Of a stretch of 45,688 bases of DNA, positions 30,433-39,699 are shown one piece after another. The translations under genes were made by a program, and so were the position numbers. The stretch covers positions 1 to 45,688 of the forward strand of contig CAJTVL010000017.1 of the NCBI GenBank assembly GCA_910579425.1. The letters run 5' to 3'. The stretch is from an uncultured Lachnospiraceae bacterium (GTDB lineage: Bacteria; Bacillota; Clostridia; Lachnospirales; Lachnospiraceae). The notes under the pieces are model-generated. The model did not search any database. It saw nothing but the letters and a program-made list of their open reading frames with translations, and had not been told where the DNA came from. The stretch's first letter is position 1. Each line of letters begins with the position of its first letter.

Positions 30433-32592
30433 TTACGGTTCTGCAGGGACAGTATGCCCCATATTACTGCGGTATTGGCCGGGGGTCATGGAGGTAACGG
30501 CTTTGAAATTACGCACAAATATGGAAGGATCCAGGTATCCCACCTGTGAAGCAATCTGCTTTATGGGTAGCTTTGTCTTGGTGAGCAGTTCCTTCGCCCT
30601 GTCAATCCGCAGGACAGTGAGGTACTTGGCAGGACTTATACCCGCATAACGTTTAAACTGTTGGCTCAGATTATTTGGCGAGAGTCCGAAGCGGTCTGCC
30701 ACCGCCCCCAGAAAGAAGTCAGGATCAAAGTAATTTTCCCGGATATAAATTTGTATTTTTTCCATTTTGGCATTTGCCGAAGCATCCAGACCGCCGACAG
30801 GAGGACAGCCTTTCTGGCAAAGCGGCTCTGTTAAAAGGCGCAGCAAAGAGTCCGCCTGCTGGCGGGTCTTAATTTTGGAGAGGCGGGAGAGATAGAAGCT
30901 GATGCTTTCCGCCTGCAAATTCGGATGATGACGAAAGTAATCGTAGACCAGGTGGAAGGTTTCGTAGCAAATGGTTTTGGTCATGGCATAGGTGAAAGAA
31001 TCCTGCATCATCTGGCAGCGGATACTTTCCAGTATTGCAACGGAGGAACTGATATTTCCGGAGGTAAGATTTTGCTGCAGGCTGTTAAGCTCGGCCTGCG
31101 GATACAAAATGGCAGCGCCTGCCGCCAGCTCCGTCCGATAAAAATGAATTTTGTCGGAGGGAGGCAGGTCGTAATTGTATTTAAACAATGCTTCCACATA
31201 GGAGTTATGGAGCTGGTCAGGATTTGCATAGCAGGCGCCTGCATAACCTTCCGCATGGCATCCCTGCTGATTGATTTGTGCCAGCATAGCGGTAAGCAGC
31301 GGCTCCAGAAGACGGTTGGAGCTGTGGTCGGAACCGACAATAACCGCGAGGCGCAGGTCGGTTTCTATGGTGGAAAAGAGCTGGCAGTCCGGCCATGCAA
31401 TGTAATAGGCCGGGAGATCCGGATAAAAGTCTTCGGGCAGGGAGCGGTCCAGCTTGAAGATGCAGACCGCATACCAGGAGGAGCGCAGGCATACGCCATA
31501 GCTTTCCAGACTTTTATACACACGATCGATATGGTCATATTGGTTGTTGATCAGACGATTCAGCAAAAGACTTCTGGAGATATATTGCTCCCGCAGGATT
31601 TTGCTGTCCAAAAGGCGGTTTTGGCGCGACAAAAGATCAAGCGTCTGAATTGCCTGATAGATTTCCGGGCGCGAACGGGCAGTGCTTTTGGTGATCATTC
31701 CGGTGCGCAGCAATGCCTGTTGCAAATCCCGGTAGGGAAGATAATCCCGGTAACTCATATAGCTGAGCAGAAGCATGGCAAGCGCGCAGACAAAAAAGCT
31801 TCCCGTAAGGAAAATCTGCCTCGTCTCATAAAAATCCAAAAAAGTTTCCCGGTTATTCCGGATGGTGAGCAGCCGATAGAGGCTGCTTTTTGTATGTGAT
31901 TCCAGACAGGAGTATTCCCGGTTCGCTGAAAGCTTTTCTTTTGCCGCAAATTCCGCTAAAAGGCCGTCCGGCTGCCCGGTGTGATTGCATAATAAGCGAT
32001 CGTCCCAATAAAGCGCGTAAGGCAATCTTGAAAAAGGGAGAAACTGCTCTGTATCCGCCATGAAAATGAGATAGCCATACGGGTAGACGGAGTGAATCGG
32101 ATAAGGGACAATGAGGTAAAACTGGTCCTGGGTGATCAAGGGAATACCGCTCGATGCGGCAACGATGTTTTCGTTCTGTAAATAGGAGGACAGCGAATGT
32201 TCAAACAGCGTAGGGAAGGTGCTTTGGCTGTAAGTGCTCCGGGCCGTATAGATCAGTTCGCTTTCAGGCATATATAAGATGATTTCCTCTAAAGAGCTGT
32301 TGAGAGCCATGTAATAGCGAAGCTGTTCGATTAACGCGATTCGTGCTGTGATATTTTCTTCCAGATCTCTTTTTGAAAAGGTAATCTGGGACGCCATATC
32401 CTCCAGATTTTCGATTTGTCTTACAAAATCGTTCATCTGATTATTTTGATAGGAAAGCTCCAACTGCCAGGTAGTTTCCTGGAACTGCTGGATCAACTTT
32501 GTATAGGTAAAGAAAAGCAGACTCACTGTGGGAACGGAAAAAAACAGCACGTTTTTTATAAAATTGCGGCACAGGGTCTTGGATATTCGCAT
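30433..32592 (-). CDS. Membrane-bound AraC-type sensor regulator
   Basis: A 719-residue one-piece sensor. A membrane segment near residues 14-30, an outer region of about 235 residues of the dCache type (ENLEDMASQITFSKRDLEEN, then ESELIYTARSTYSQSTF), a second membrane segment near 265-285, a linker, and a C-terminal AraC double helix-turn-helix (about 620-715; LGAVADRFGLSPNNLSQQFK, then IKQIASQVGYLDPSIFVRNF and MTPGQYR). The ATG at 32592 is eight bases from GGAGG; another ATG two codons earlier is closer. Such regulators commonly stand beside LplB/YtcP importers and sense the imported sugar. Divergent from one here. Confidence 0.9.
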   Translation of the reverse strand: MRISKTLCRNFIKNVLFFSVPTVSLLFFTYTKLIQQFQETTWQLELSYQNNQMNDFVRQIENLEDMASQITFSKRDLEENITARIALIEQLRYYMALNSSLEEIILYMPESELIYTARSTYSQSTFPTLFEHSLSSYLQNENIVAASSGIPLITQDQFYLIVPYPIHSVYPYGYLIFMADTEQFLPFSRLPYALYWDDRLLCNHTGQPDGLLAEFAAKEKLSANREYSCLESHTKSSLYRLLTIRNNRETFLDFYETRQIFLTGSFFVCALAMLLLSYMSYRDYLPYRDLQQALLRTGMITKSTARSRPEIYQAIQTLDLLSRQNRLLDSKILREQYISRSLLLNRLINNQYDHIDRVYKSLESYGVCLRSSWYAVCIFKLDRSLPEDFYPDLPAYYIAWPDCQLFSTIETDLRLAVIVGSDHSSNRLLEPLLTAMLAQINQQGCHAEGYAGACYANPDQLHNSYVEALFKYNYDLPPSDKIHFYRTELAAGAAILYPQAELNSLQQNLTSGNISSSVAILESIRCQMMQDSFTYAMTKTICYETFHLVYDYFRHHPNLQAESISFYLSRLSKIKTRQQADSLLRLLTEPLCQKGCPPVGGLDASANAKMEKIQIYIRENYFDPDFFLGAVADRFGLSPNNLSQQFKRYAGISPAKYLTVLRIDRAKELLTKTKLPIKQIASQVGYLDPSIFVRNFKAVTSMTPGQYRSNMGHTVPAEP

Positions 32593-32692
32593 GGTCATAC
32601 CTCCGGTTGGTTTTAGTTATTTGTATAAGCAATAATGACTGCGATAACAGTAAGTATAGAAGAAAGAAAAGCTAAAATCAATAAAAACAAGC

Positions 32693-32769
32693 GTGAAAAT
32701 AGTGAAAAAATGTGTAAAGTGAAAAATTAGCTATGAGTGAAATAATAAATATATCCAAAAGTGAAATAA
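32693..32769 (+). promoter_or_regulatory. Array of GTGAAA repeats upstream of the sugar importer
   Basis: GTGAAAA or GTGAAATA occurs five times in the same direction (32693, 32702, 32719, 32737 and 32761). The gap between the divergent genes is otherwise very AT-rich. It is a good candidate for binding by the neighbouring AraC-type protein; a weak -10 may lie in TATAGCAT near 32785. Confidence 0.5.
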
Positions 32770-32872
32770 AAAACAGGATTTAAGTATAGCATATTTACCT
32801 AAAAACAAAAGGATGACAAAATAAAAGAAACCAAAAAAACAGACGGTTTGGTTTTGGAAAGGAGACGAAACG

Positions 32873-33775
32873 TTGAAAAGAAAAATACATATCTGGAAAA
32901 AATGGTGGCCCCTCTATCTGATGCTTCTTCCCGGCCTCATCTATATTGTGATTTTTAATTATGTGCCTATGTATGGAGTGACCATCGCTTTCAAAGATTT
33001 TTATGCCTCCAAAGGAATTTGGGGCAGTCCCTGGGTGGGGACAGAACACTTCAGAAGGGTGTTCCGTTCTCCGGATTTTCTTCCTATATTATGGAATACG
33101 CTGAGCCTGAGTATTTATCAGTTGGCGGCCACATTTCCATTGCCAATTATACTTGCGCTCCTGATCAATGCCTCCCACAGTAAACGATTCGGGAAATTCG
33201 TCCAGAATGTGACTTATGCGCCTTATCTGGTATCCATTGTGGTTTTGGTGGGAATGATGATGATCATGCTGGCTCCCAGGGGAGTATTTAATACGATTTT
33301 CGCATGGTTTGGAAAAGAAGCGCAGTTGTTTATGGGAGAGGAAAAATATTTCCGGCATATATTCGTGCTCTCTGCCATATGGCAGACTACCGGATGGAAT
33401 TCCATTATTTACCTCGCCACCCTGTCCGGCGTCAATACGGAATTGTATGAAGCGGCCAGAATGGACGGAGCAGGCAAGCTGCAGCGTATTATTCACATCG
33501 ACATGCCACATATTGTACCGACCATCGCCATCATCCTGACATTAAATGCGGGAGCCGTGATGAGCCTTGGTTTTGAAAAGGCCTATCTGATGCAGAATGA
33601 TTTAAATATTGGGGCTTCCGAGATCTTATCTACCTATGTTTATAAAAAGGGCCTTTTGGATATTGATTATGGTTATTCGGCAGCAGTGGGCTTGTTTAAC
33701 AACGTGATTAACCTGATCGTTTTGCTTCTTGTAAACAAGGCGGCAAAGAAAATCACCAAGAGTTCGTTGTTTTAG
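32873..33775 (+). CDS. LplB-type sugar ABC transporter permease
   Basis: A 300-residue inner membrane permease with six membrane segments and the LplB opening LMLLPGLIYIVIFNYVPMYG and YGVTIAFKDF. The EAA loop is EAARMDGAGKLQRIIHIDMP. It starts at a TTG after GGAAAGGAG. It pairs with the next gene to form the membrane channel of an oligosaccharide importer; the shared ATPase is encoded elsewhere, as is usual for this family. Confidence 0.93.
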   Translation: MKRKIHIWKKWWPLYLMLLPGLIYIVIFNYVPMYGVTIAFKDFYASKGIWGSPWVGTEHFRRVFRSPDFLPILWNTLSLSIYQLAATFPLPIILALLINASHSKRFGKFVQNVTYAPYLVSIVVLVGMMMIMLAPRGVFNTIFAWFGKEAQLFMGEEKYFRHIFVLSAIWQTTGWNSIIYLATLSGVNTELYEAARMDGAGKLQRIIHIDMPHIVPTIAIILTLNAGAVMSLGFEKAYLMQNDLNIGASEILSTYVYKKGLLDIDYGYSAAVGLFNNVINLIVLLLVNKAAKKITKSSLF

Positions 33776-33791
33776 GGGAGGGTAAATGCGG

Positions 33792-34709
33792 ATGAAAAAA
33801 AGAAATGATACGACGGTAAAGGTCAGACGTTCCCGTGGGGATTTGGTATTTGATGTGTGTAGCGACCTGCTTCTTGGCGCGATTTCCCTGATTGTTCTTT
33901 ATCCATTATATTTTGTGCTGATCGCCTCCATCAGTGCGCCGGAAGCGGTCAATGCCGGACGGGTGGTGTTGTATCCTATAGGGATTACGCCGGAGGGCTA
34001 CCAAAAGCTGTTCGAGGATTCGCGTATCTGGCTCGGGTACCGCAATACGCTGCTGTATACGCTGGCAGGGACAACACTGGATGTTTGTCTGACCCTGATT
34101 ACGGCATACCCGCTTTCCTTTAAGCAATTGCCGGGCAGGAAATTTTTCGTAGGGATTTTTATGTTTACCATGTTTTTTAACGGCGGGCTGATTCCAACCT
34201 TTCTGCTGGTGAAATCCCTGAATTTGTATGATACGCCTTTTGTGCTGGTATTGCTTGGCGCGTTGAATATCTACAATATGATTATTGCAAAATCTTTTTT
34301 TGAGGGAACCATTTCCAGAGATTTAATGGATGCGGCGGAGATAGACGGCTGTGGGAAGATACAGTCCTTCTGGACGATTGTACTTCCGCTGTCTAAGGCA
34401 TTGATCGGCGTTTTGGTGGTTTATTATGGCGTCGCCCACTGGAATCAGTATTTTAACGCACTGATTTATATTTCCAAAGACGCTCTGAGGCCGCTGCAGA
34501 TGGTACTGAGGGAAATTCTCATTCAAAATTCAACAACCATGCAGGTTTTTGACGAGTCCATGATGCTGGAGCTTCTGCGCAGGGAGCGTTACGCCGAACT
34601 GATCAAGTACGGCGTGATCGTGGTGGCATCCGTGCCTGTGCTTTGTATTTATCCGTTTATCCAGAAGTATTTCACAAAGGGCGTTATGCTGGGCGCTGTC
34701 AAAGAGTGA
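33792..34709 (+). CDS. YtcP-type sugar ABC transporter permease
   Basis: A 305-residue partner permease. Typical phrases are LYPLYFVLIASISAPEAVNA, FFNGGLIPTFLLVKSLNLYD and the EAA loop DAAEIDGCGKIQSFWTIVLP. I favour the ATG at 33792, nine bases after GGGGAGGG; the ATG at 33786 is only four bases away. It begins 16 bp after the first permease, in one operon with the binding protein. Confidence 0.92.
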   Translation: MKKRNDTTVKVRRSRGDLVFDVCSDLLLGAISLIVLYPLYFVLIASISAPEAVNAGRVVLYPIGITPEGYQKLFEDSRIWLGYRNTLLYTLAGTTLDVCLTLITAYPLSFKQLPGRKFFVGIFMFTMFFNGGLIPTFLLVKSLNLYDTPFVLVLLGALNIYNMIIAKSFFEGTISRDLMDAAEIDGCGKIQSFWTIVLPLSKALIGVLVVYYGVAHWNQYFNALIYISKDALRPLQMVLREILIQNSTTMQVFDESMMLELLRRERYAELIKYGVIVVASVPVLCIYPFIQKYFTKGVMLGAVKE

Positions 34710-34740
34710 CTCAAATTATCAATAAAAAGGAGGAAAAGGA

Positions 34741-36456
34741 ATGAAAAAAAGAATGATCAGTTTTTTGCTGACAGGTGCAATGCTTGCCGCCACAGTCTGT
34801 GGCTGTGGAAAGCAGGAGCCGCAAACCGCATCGCAGGATACGGCGACGCAGGAGGATGCAGGAGCGCAGGAAAAGGAGCCTGAAAAAGCCATACCGGAAG
34901 CTGAAGATGCGCAGGAAACGGATACAGGAGAAAGTTCAGGCTTCGTCCCGGGAGAATTCCCGATTTCCGAAGAGCCGATTACCATCCGGATCATGGTGCC
35001 TGTTTCCGCCTCTCAGGCCAAGCCGCTGGCAGAGCTGGACATGATAAAGGAATACGAAGAAAAAACCAATGTCCATGTGGAGTGGGAAGAGGTTTCCATG
35101 GAAGCCTATGCGGAAAAGTATAAGCTCACATTGGCTTCCGGAGATTTACCGGATGCATTCGGCCCGTCTTTTGCCTACGACCCTTCTGTTATTTACAAGT
35201 ATGCGCAGGAAGGGATGATCGTACCTTTGGACGAGTATATCCAAAGCTCTACCGTCAATATCAAAAAATGGATGAATGAATACGATGAATTCAGGGCGCT
35301 TTCCACCTATCCGGACGGGCATATATATGCGCTGCCTTCGATTGACGAAAATCAGAACATCCGGGTGGACAATCTCCTGTATATTAACCAGAGTTTTTTA
35401 GACAAGCTGAATATGGAAATGCCCAAAACGCTGGACGAGCTGGGGGATTACCTGCGCAGTGTGACAACCCGGGATTTGAACGGCGATGGCAGGAACGAAT
35501 ATGGATTAAGCTTTGAAGCTCTGCAGAATGCGCCCAGTAAATATACTTATTTATTCGGGCTGTTTGGGGTGGCCTGGGATACCAAGGGCTATATGAATTC
35601 CAGGCAGGGAACAACCGAACTGGAATTTGCGCCTACGATGGAAGAAACTCGCAAGGCCCTGGAATATTTCCATGGTTGGTATGAAGAAGGGCTTCTGGAT
35701 CCTGAAAATTTTACCCAGAATGGGACGCAGTTAAAGGCCAAAGCGAAAACAGAAGGAGTCGGGGCGTCGGTGGTATTCTGGTATCTGGATTTGAATGACG
35801 GCGACGAGACCCAAAATGAGTACCGTGTCATGCCGCTGCCGGAAGGACCCGAAAAAAATCAGGTGTGGCGGCGCAACGGCATGATTCCTGGGTATAGTGC
35901 AAACCAGTTTTTCATCACCTCTGCCAACGAACATCCGCAGGAAACCCTTGCTTTCATTGATTATTGGATGGATAATTCCGATAATGCTCTGATCAACCGT
36001 TTCGGTCCGCAGGGCTATTCCTGGGATTATCTGGAAAATGGGAAATGGACGGAACTGGCCAATATTCCCACCGGGGAACCCAGAACGATGGAAAACTCCA
36101 CGCTGTACTGTACTTGGGGAACAGGTATTCCGTACTGGTGCTTCGGCGATTTCTGGTCCCAGAAGGAAATCACGGCAAACACGGCTCTGGAACGCCAGGG
36201 CGCGTTAAACGGCAGCTATATGGAATATGCTACGCCCGGACTGCCGGAGCTGGTATATGAGGAAGCTGAAAACAGGGAAGCGCTTAATATTAAGACCGAT
36301 CTGTTTAAATATGTGGACAGTCAGATCGCTCAGTTTATAACCAACGGTGTGACGGACGAAAGCTGGAACGCCTATGTGAAAAAGTGTCAGGATTTGCAGA
36401 GCGGGCGCTGGGCGGAGTTGTACCAGAAATATTATGATTTGATGATGGCTGATTAA
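34741..36456 (+). CDS. Sugar-binding lipoprotein of the importer
   Basis: A 571-residue extracellular solute-binding protein. The signal peptide (about 1-21) ends in a lipobox where Cys22 is the likely lipid anchor, since Gly21 precedes it; Cys20 is a second possibility. An acidic, Gln/Glu/Ala-rich linker (about 25-65) follows, then the binding domain (EYEEKTNVHVEWEEVSMEAY, LPDAFGPSFAYDPSVIYKYA). Its size fits LipO/YtcQ-type proteins that bind complex oligosaccharides. GGAGGAAAAGG precedes the ATG. Confidence 0.92.
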   Translation: MKKRMISFLLTGAMLAATVCGCGKQEPQTASQDTATQEDAGAQEKEPEKAIPEAEDAQETDTGESSGFVPGEFPISEEPITIRIMVPVSASQAKPLAELDMIKEYEEKTNVHVEWEEVSMEAYAEKYKLTLASGDLPDAFGPSFAYDPSVIYKYAQEGMIVPLDEYIQSSTVNIKKWMNEYDEFRALSTYPDGHIYALPSIDENQNIRVDNLLYINQSFLDKLNMEMPKTLDELGDYLRSVTTRDLNGDGRNEYGLSFEALQNAPSKYTYLFGLFGVAWDTKGYMNSRQGTTELEFAPTMEETRKALEYFHGWYEEGLLDPENFTQNGTQLKAKAKTEGVGASVVFWYLDLNDGDETQNEYRVMPLPEGPEKNQVWRRNGMIPGYSANQFFITSANEHPQETLAFIDYWMDNSDNALINRFGPQGYSWDYLENGKWTELANIPTGEPRTMENSTLYCTWGTGIPYWCFGDFWSQKEITANTALERQGALNGSYMEYATPGLPELVYEEAENREALNIKTDLFKYVDSQIAQFITNGVTDESWNAYVKKCQDLQSGRWAELYQKYYDLMMAD

Positions 36457-36483
36457 AGCTTCCGAACCGGGATAATTTTTCAG

Positions 36484-36520
36484 CAGGGAGTCTGAGTCTC
36501 AGACGGCTCCAGGCTCCCTG
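36484..36520 (+). terminator. Hairpin between the binding protein and the sulfatase
   Basis: CAGGGAG (36484-36490) pairs with CTCCCTG (36514-36520), enclosing the smaller hairpin GTCTGA/TCAGAC. No T tract follows at once, so it is better read as an RNA-stabilising or attenuating stem that would keep binding-protein mRNA high relative to the sulfatases. Confidence 0.5.
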
Positions 36521-36545
36521 GCCTGCATTTTGAAAGGAGATTGCT

Positions 36546-38012
36546 TTGAAAAGAAATGTCTTATGGATTTGTACGGATCAGCAGAGGGCAGATACCCTGG
36601 GGTGCTATGGGAATCCTTATGTATATACGCCAAACCTGGACAGGCTCTCTGCCATGGGGGTGCGTTTTGAAAGGGCTTATTCCCAATGTCCGGTCTGCGC
36701 CCCAAGCAGAGGAAGCTTTCTAACCGGCCGATATCCCCGTGTCTGCGGTGTGCGGCAAAACGGACAGGACATTGACGAGAGGGCGGTTCTTTTGCCAAGA
36801 ATTTTCAAGGAACAGGGATATTTCTGCGGTCTTTCCGGAAAACTGCATGTTTCTGCCTGCCACGATTCCACCTGTAAAATCATGGAGCGCCGTATTGACG
36901 ACGGCTACGATTTTTTCCGCTGGTCCCATCATCCCGCCCCCTTTGCCGGAACCAACTGGCCGATGAACGAATACAGCATGTGGCTTGCAGGGCAGGGAAA
37001 AGATTATGAGACGCCAAACCGGGCGGATTGCTCCTACGTACAGAATGGTATGCCGGAGGGACTGCATCAGACCACCTGGTGTACCGATCAGGCGCTGCAA
37101 TTTATGGAGAGCGCAAAGCGTTACAGCCTGCCGTGGTTTTTCTCCCTCAACTATTTTGACCCTCACCATCCTTTTGATCCGCCTGCGGAATATCTGGAGA
37201 GATACCTGGATAAGCTGGATGAGCTGCCCCTGCCGGATTATTTGGAAGGGGAACTGGAAGAAAAACCGATATTCCAGCGCATTGATCATCGGGGCGCTTA
37301 TGATACCCTGGGGAATTTTGCTTACGACGATATGACACAGCACGATCACAGAATGGTACGGGCAGCATACTATGCCATGATTGACCTGATCGATCAGCAG
37401 GTGGGGAGACTGTTGGACTGGCTGGAAGAAAACGGGCAACTGGAAAACACCTTGATTATATTCACTTCTGATCACGGAGAAAATCTGGGCGACCACGGTA
37501 TGTATTTAAAGGGGCCCTACTTTTATGAGCAAAACGTTCATGTGCCATTGCTGATTGCCATGCCGGGAACCATTGAAGGCGGCAGGGTGAGCGACGCGCT
37601 GGTGGAGCTTACGGATTTGGCGCAGACGATTTGTGAGGCGGCGCAGATTACGGCTTCGGCGGGTATGCAGGGGAAAAGCCTTTGGGGTATGCTGGCAGGA
37701 GAGAGTCCGTTGCATGAGCACCGCAGGAATGTGTACAGCGAATACTACAATTGTAACATCAATCACCGTAATCCGCTGGCTTTTGTCAGCATGATTTTTG
37801 ACGGACGATATAAGCTGGTGCGGGTGCATGATCCGGAAGGGATGCAGGATTGCACGGGAGAGCTTTACGATCTTCAATCAGATCCGGGGGAACATAAAAA
37901 CCTGTATCTGTCAGAGGAGACCACAGGGCAGAAAATCCGCCTGCTGGAAACATTGAGCGATCGGATGGTGCAGACCTGCGATCCGTTGCCGATCCGGCGC
38001 GCTTACTGGTAA
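36546..38012 (+). CDS. Type I sulfatase, Cys-type
   Basis: A 488-residue sulfatase. The activation motif CAPSR (Cys51 to Arg55) is the CxPxR sequence in which Cys becomes formylglycine; anaerobes do this with a radical SAM maturase, not seen in this window. Metal ligands fit Asp11 in ICTDQQRADTLG and the later FTSDHGENLGDHG; FFSLNYFDPHHPFDPP is also typical. There is no signal peptide, so it works in the cytoplasm on imported material. The TTG start follows AAAGGAGA. The sulfated substrate cannot be read from the sequence. Confidence 0.92.
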   Translation: MKRNVLWICTDQQRADTLGCYGNPYVYTPNLDRLSAMGVRFERAYSQCPVCAPSRGSFLTGRYPRVCGVRQNGQDIDERAVLLPRIFKEQGYFCGLSGKLHVSACHDSTCKIMERRIDDGYDFFRWSHHPAPFAGTNWPMNEYSMWLAGQGKDYETPNRADCSYVQNGMPEGLHQTTWCTDQALQFMESAKRYSLPWFFSLNYFDPHHPFDPPAEYLERYLDKLDELPLPDYLEGELEEKPIFQRIDHRGAYDTLGNFAYDDMTQHDHRMVRAAYYAMIDLIDQQVGRLLDWLEENGQLENTLIIFTSDHGENLGDHGMYLKGPYFYEQNVHVPLLIAMPGTIEGGRVSDALVELTDLAQTICEAAQITASAGMQGKSLWGMLAGESPLHEHRRNVYSEYYNCNINHRNPLAFVSMIFDGRYKLVRVHDPEGMQDCTGELYDLQSDPGEHKNLYLSEETTGQKIRLLETLSDRMVQTCDPLPIRRAYW

Positions 38013-38045
38013 AATATAATGCGGAGAAAGGAGTATGGACAAACG

Positions 38046-39521
38046 ATGGAAAAAGATAACAGACCGAATATTCTGTTTTTATTAAACGATCATCAGGTTC
38101 ACTATGGACACGGCATGCAGGGAGTGCGGATTCAACGTCCCCGATTTGACAGTTTTGCGAAGGAGGGAGTTCGGTTTGAACATGCCTATTCCGTTTGCCC
38201 GCTGTGCGGGCCTGCGCGGCGCAGTATGCTGACCGGACTGTATCCTCATAATCATGGGGAGACAATCAATGATAAAGATCATCCTTTTGACAGGGAAGTT
38301 TATCTGGATACGCTTTATGAAAACGGATACGAGAATTATTATTATGGGAAATGGCATGCAGGCGGGGGAAGGGCGCAGGATCATCACTGTGAAGGATTTT
38401 GTTACCCCAGCTACAATAATCCATACAATAAGCCAGAGTATAAATCCTATTTGGAGCGAAAAGGGCTTCCGGAGCCCCAAATACGGATTGAGCATAACTT
38501 TACATCCTATTTTCCTTATGAAAGCATGGAGGAGGGAAGCATATACCGACAGGAGCGAGACTGGTGTAACGAGCACGCTTCCGGCGTTATGCTGACTCCT
38601 AAAGAGACCCACGAGTCCTTCTTTTTGGCGGAACTTGCCTGTGAAAAACTGAGGGAACTGGCGGAAAACAAATCCGGGAAACCATTTTCCATGAGAGTGG
38701 ACTTCTGGGGGCCGCATCAGCCTTACTTCCCCTGCCAGGAATTTGCCGATCTGTATCATCCCCAGGATATACCGGAATATCCCAGCTTTAGGGAAGATGT
38801 GGCGCATAACAATAAGCCGGAGATTTACCGCTCTGAGGACAATCGGATGATCTCTGAAAACGGGAAATTGCTTTATCCTAATCCTGTCCCGCTGGAGGTA
38901 TGGCAGGAAGTGATGGCCAGGGCCTATGCTCAAATTACCCAATTGGATGCGGCGGCAGGAATGGTTTTGGATGCATTGGAGCGATATGGTTTTGCCAAAA
39001 ATACGCTGGTGATCTGGACCACGGATCACGGAGACGCCCTTGCCTGTCATGGCGGCCATTTTGATAAGCGTTCCTATATGCCGGAGGAAATGCTGCGGGT
39101 GCCGATGGCAGTCCGCTATCCCGGCAGAGTGCCGGAAGGACTGGTGAGCAATGCGTTAGTCAGCAATCTGGACGTTGCCCCCACGATTCTGGAGGCAGCA
39201 GGCTGTTCCTTCCAGGGAAGGGTGGATGGAAAGTCCCTTTTGGGTGTGGCTCCGGGGACGGATCACAGTTTTCGGTCATATTTTGTATGTGAAACCCATG
39301 GGCATCTGGAAGAACACCAGGGCAGGGCGCTGGTTACCCAACGGTACAAATATATCTACAATCGGGAGCAGTTGGAAGAGCTTTATGATCTGTGCCTGGA
39401 TCCTTATGAGCTGCGTAATCTGGCCGTGGAGGCAGCGTTTGCTCCGCTACTTACGCAAATGCGGGGGGTGCTTCGGGAGTGGATAAAAGAGACGGGCGAT
39501 CGAACGATTTCATGTCCGTAA
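38046..39521 (+). CDS. Second type I sulfatase, Cys-type
   Basis: A 491-residue sulfatase only distantly like the previous one. Its activation motif is CGPAR (Cys54 to Arg58) in SVCPLCGPARRSMLTGLYPH. The first metal motif reads LLNDHQVHYG instead of the usual DDQ. Later come KPFSMRVDFWGPHQPYFPCQ and WTTDHGDALACHGGHFDKRS, the metal-binding site. No signal peptide is visible. An in-frame ATG at 38019 exists, but the one at 38046 begins the homology and has AAAGGAG 13 bases upstream. Two unlike sulfatases suggest two different sulfate positions on the same glycan. Confidence 0.9.
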   Translation: MEKDNRPNILFLLNDHQVHYGHGMQGVRIQRPRFDSFAKEGVRFEHAYSVCPLCGPARRSMLTGLYPHNHGETINDKDHPFDREVYLDTLYENGYENYYYGKWHAGGGRAQDHHCEGFCYPSYNNPYNKPEYKSYLERKGLPEPQIRIEHNFTSYFPYESMEEGSIYRQERDWCNEHASGVMLTPKETHESFFLAELACEKLRELAENKSGKPFSMRVDFWGPHQPYFPCQEFADLYHPQDIPEYPSFREDVAHNNKPEIYRSEDNRMISENGKLLYPNPVPLEVWQEVMARAYAQITQLDAAAGMVLDALERYGFAKNTLVIWTTDHGDALACHGGHFDKRSYMPEEMLRVPMAVRYPGRVPEGLVSNALVSNLDVAPTILEAAGCSFQGRVDGKSLLGVAPGTDHSFRSYFVCETHGHLEEHQGRALVTQRYKYIYNREQLEELYDLCLDPYELRNLAVEAAFAPLLTQMRGVLREWIKETGDRTISCP

Positions 39522-39637
39522 TAACAGTGATAATCTTATTTCAGAAATTTCCACAGAGCCTGACACCGCTGTTATAGCAATCTGACTCGCCAGGCCTGAC
39601 AATGTCTGTTCTGATATTGCTTTTCAATTTTAAATAT

Positions 39638-39685
39638 GATATTATAATGGAGTACTTTATATATAAAGTACTCCATTATAATATC
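39638..39685. repeat. 48-bp perfect palindrome, probable PadR operator
   Basis: Bases 39638-39685 read identically on both strands, centred between 39661 and 39662, with no mismatch. Each arm holds a TATAAT (the plus-strand one at 39643-39648) and the block GGAGTACTTTATA. It lies 14 bp ahead of the padR ATG, so it covers the promoter and transcription start. Confidence 0.85.
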
Positions 39686-39699
39686 AGGAGGTACACAAT

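Noticed and set aside
30925..31899. 324-codon plus-strand frame opposite the AraC sensor gene
   Set aside because: Its opposite strand encodes a complete AraC regulator with clear motifs; the plus frame has none.
32693..32769. CRISPR-like array
   Set aside because: The repeated unit is only 6-8 bases with uneven gaps; it fits protein-binding sites, not 24-40 bp CRISPR repeats.
38082..39059. 325-codon minus-strand frame inside the second sulfatase
   Set aside because: Shadow frame of a gene with sulfatase motifs on the plus strand.
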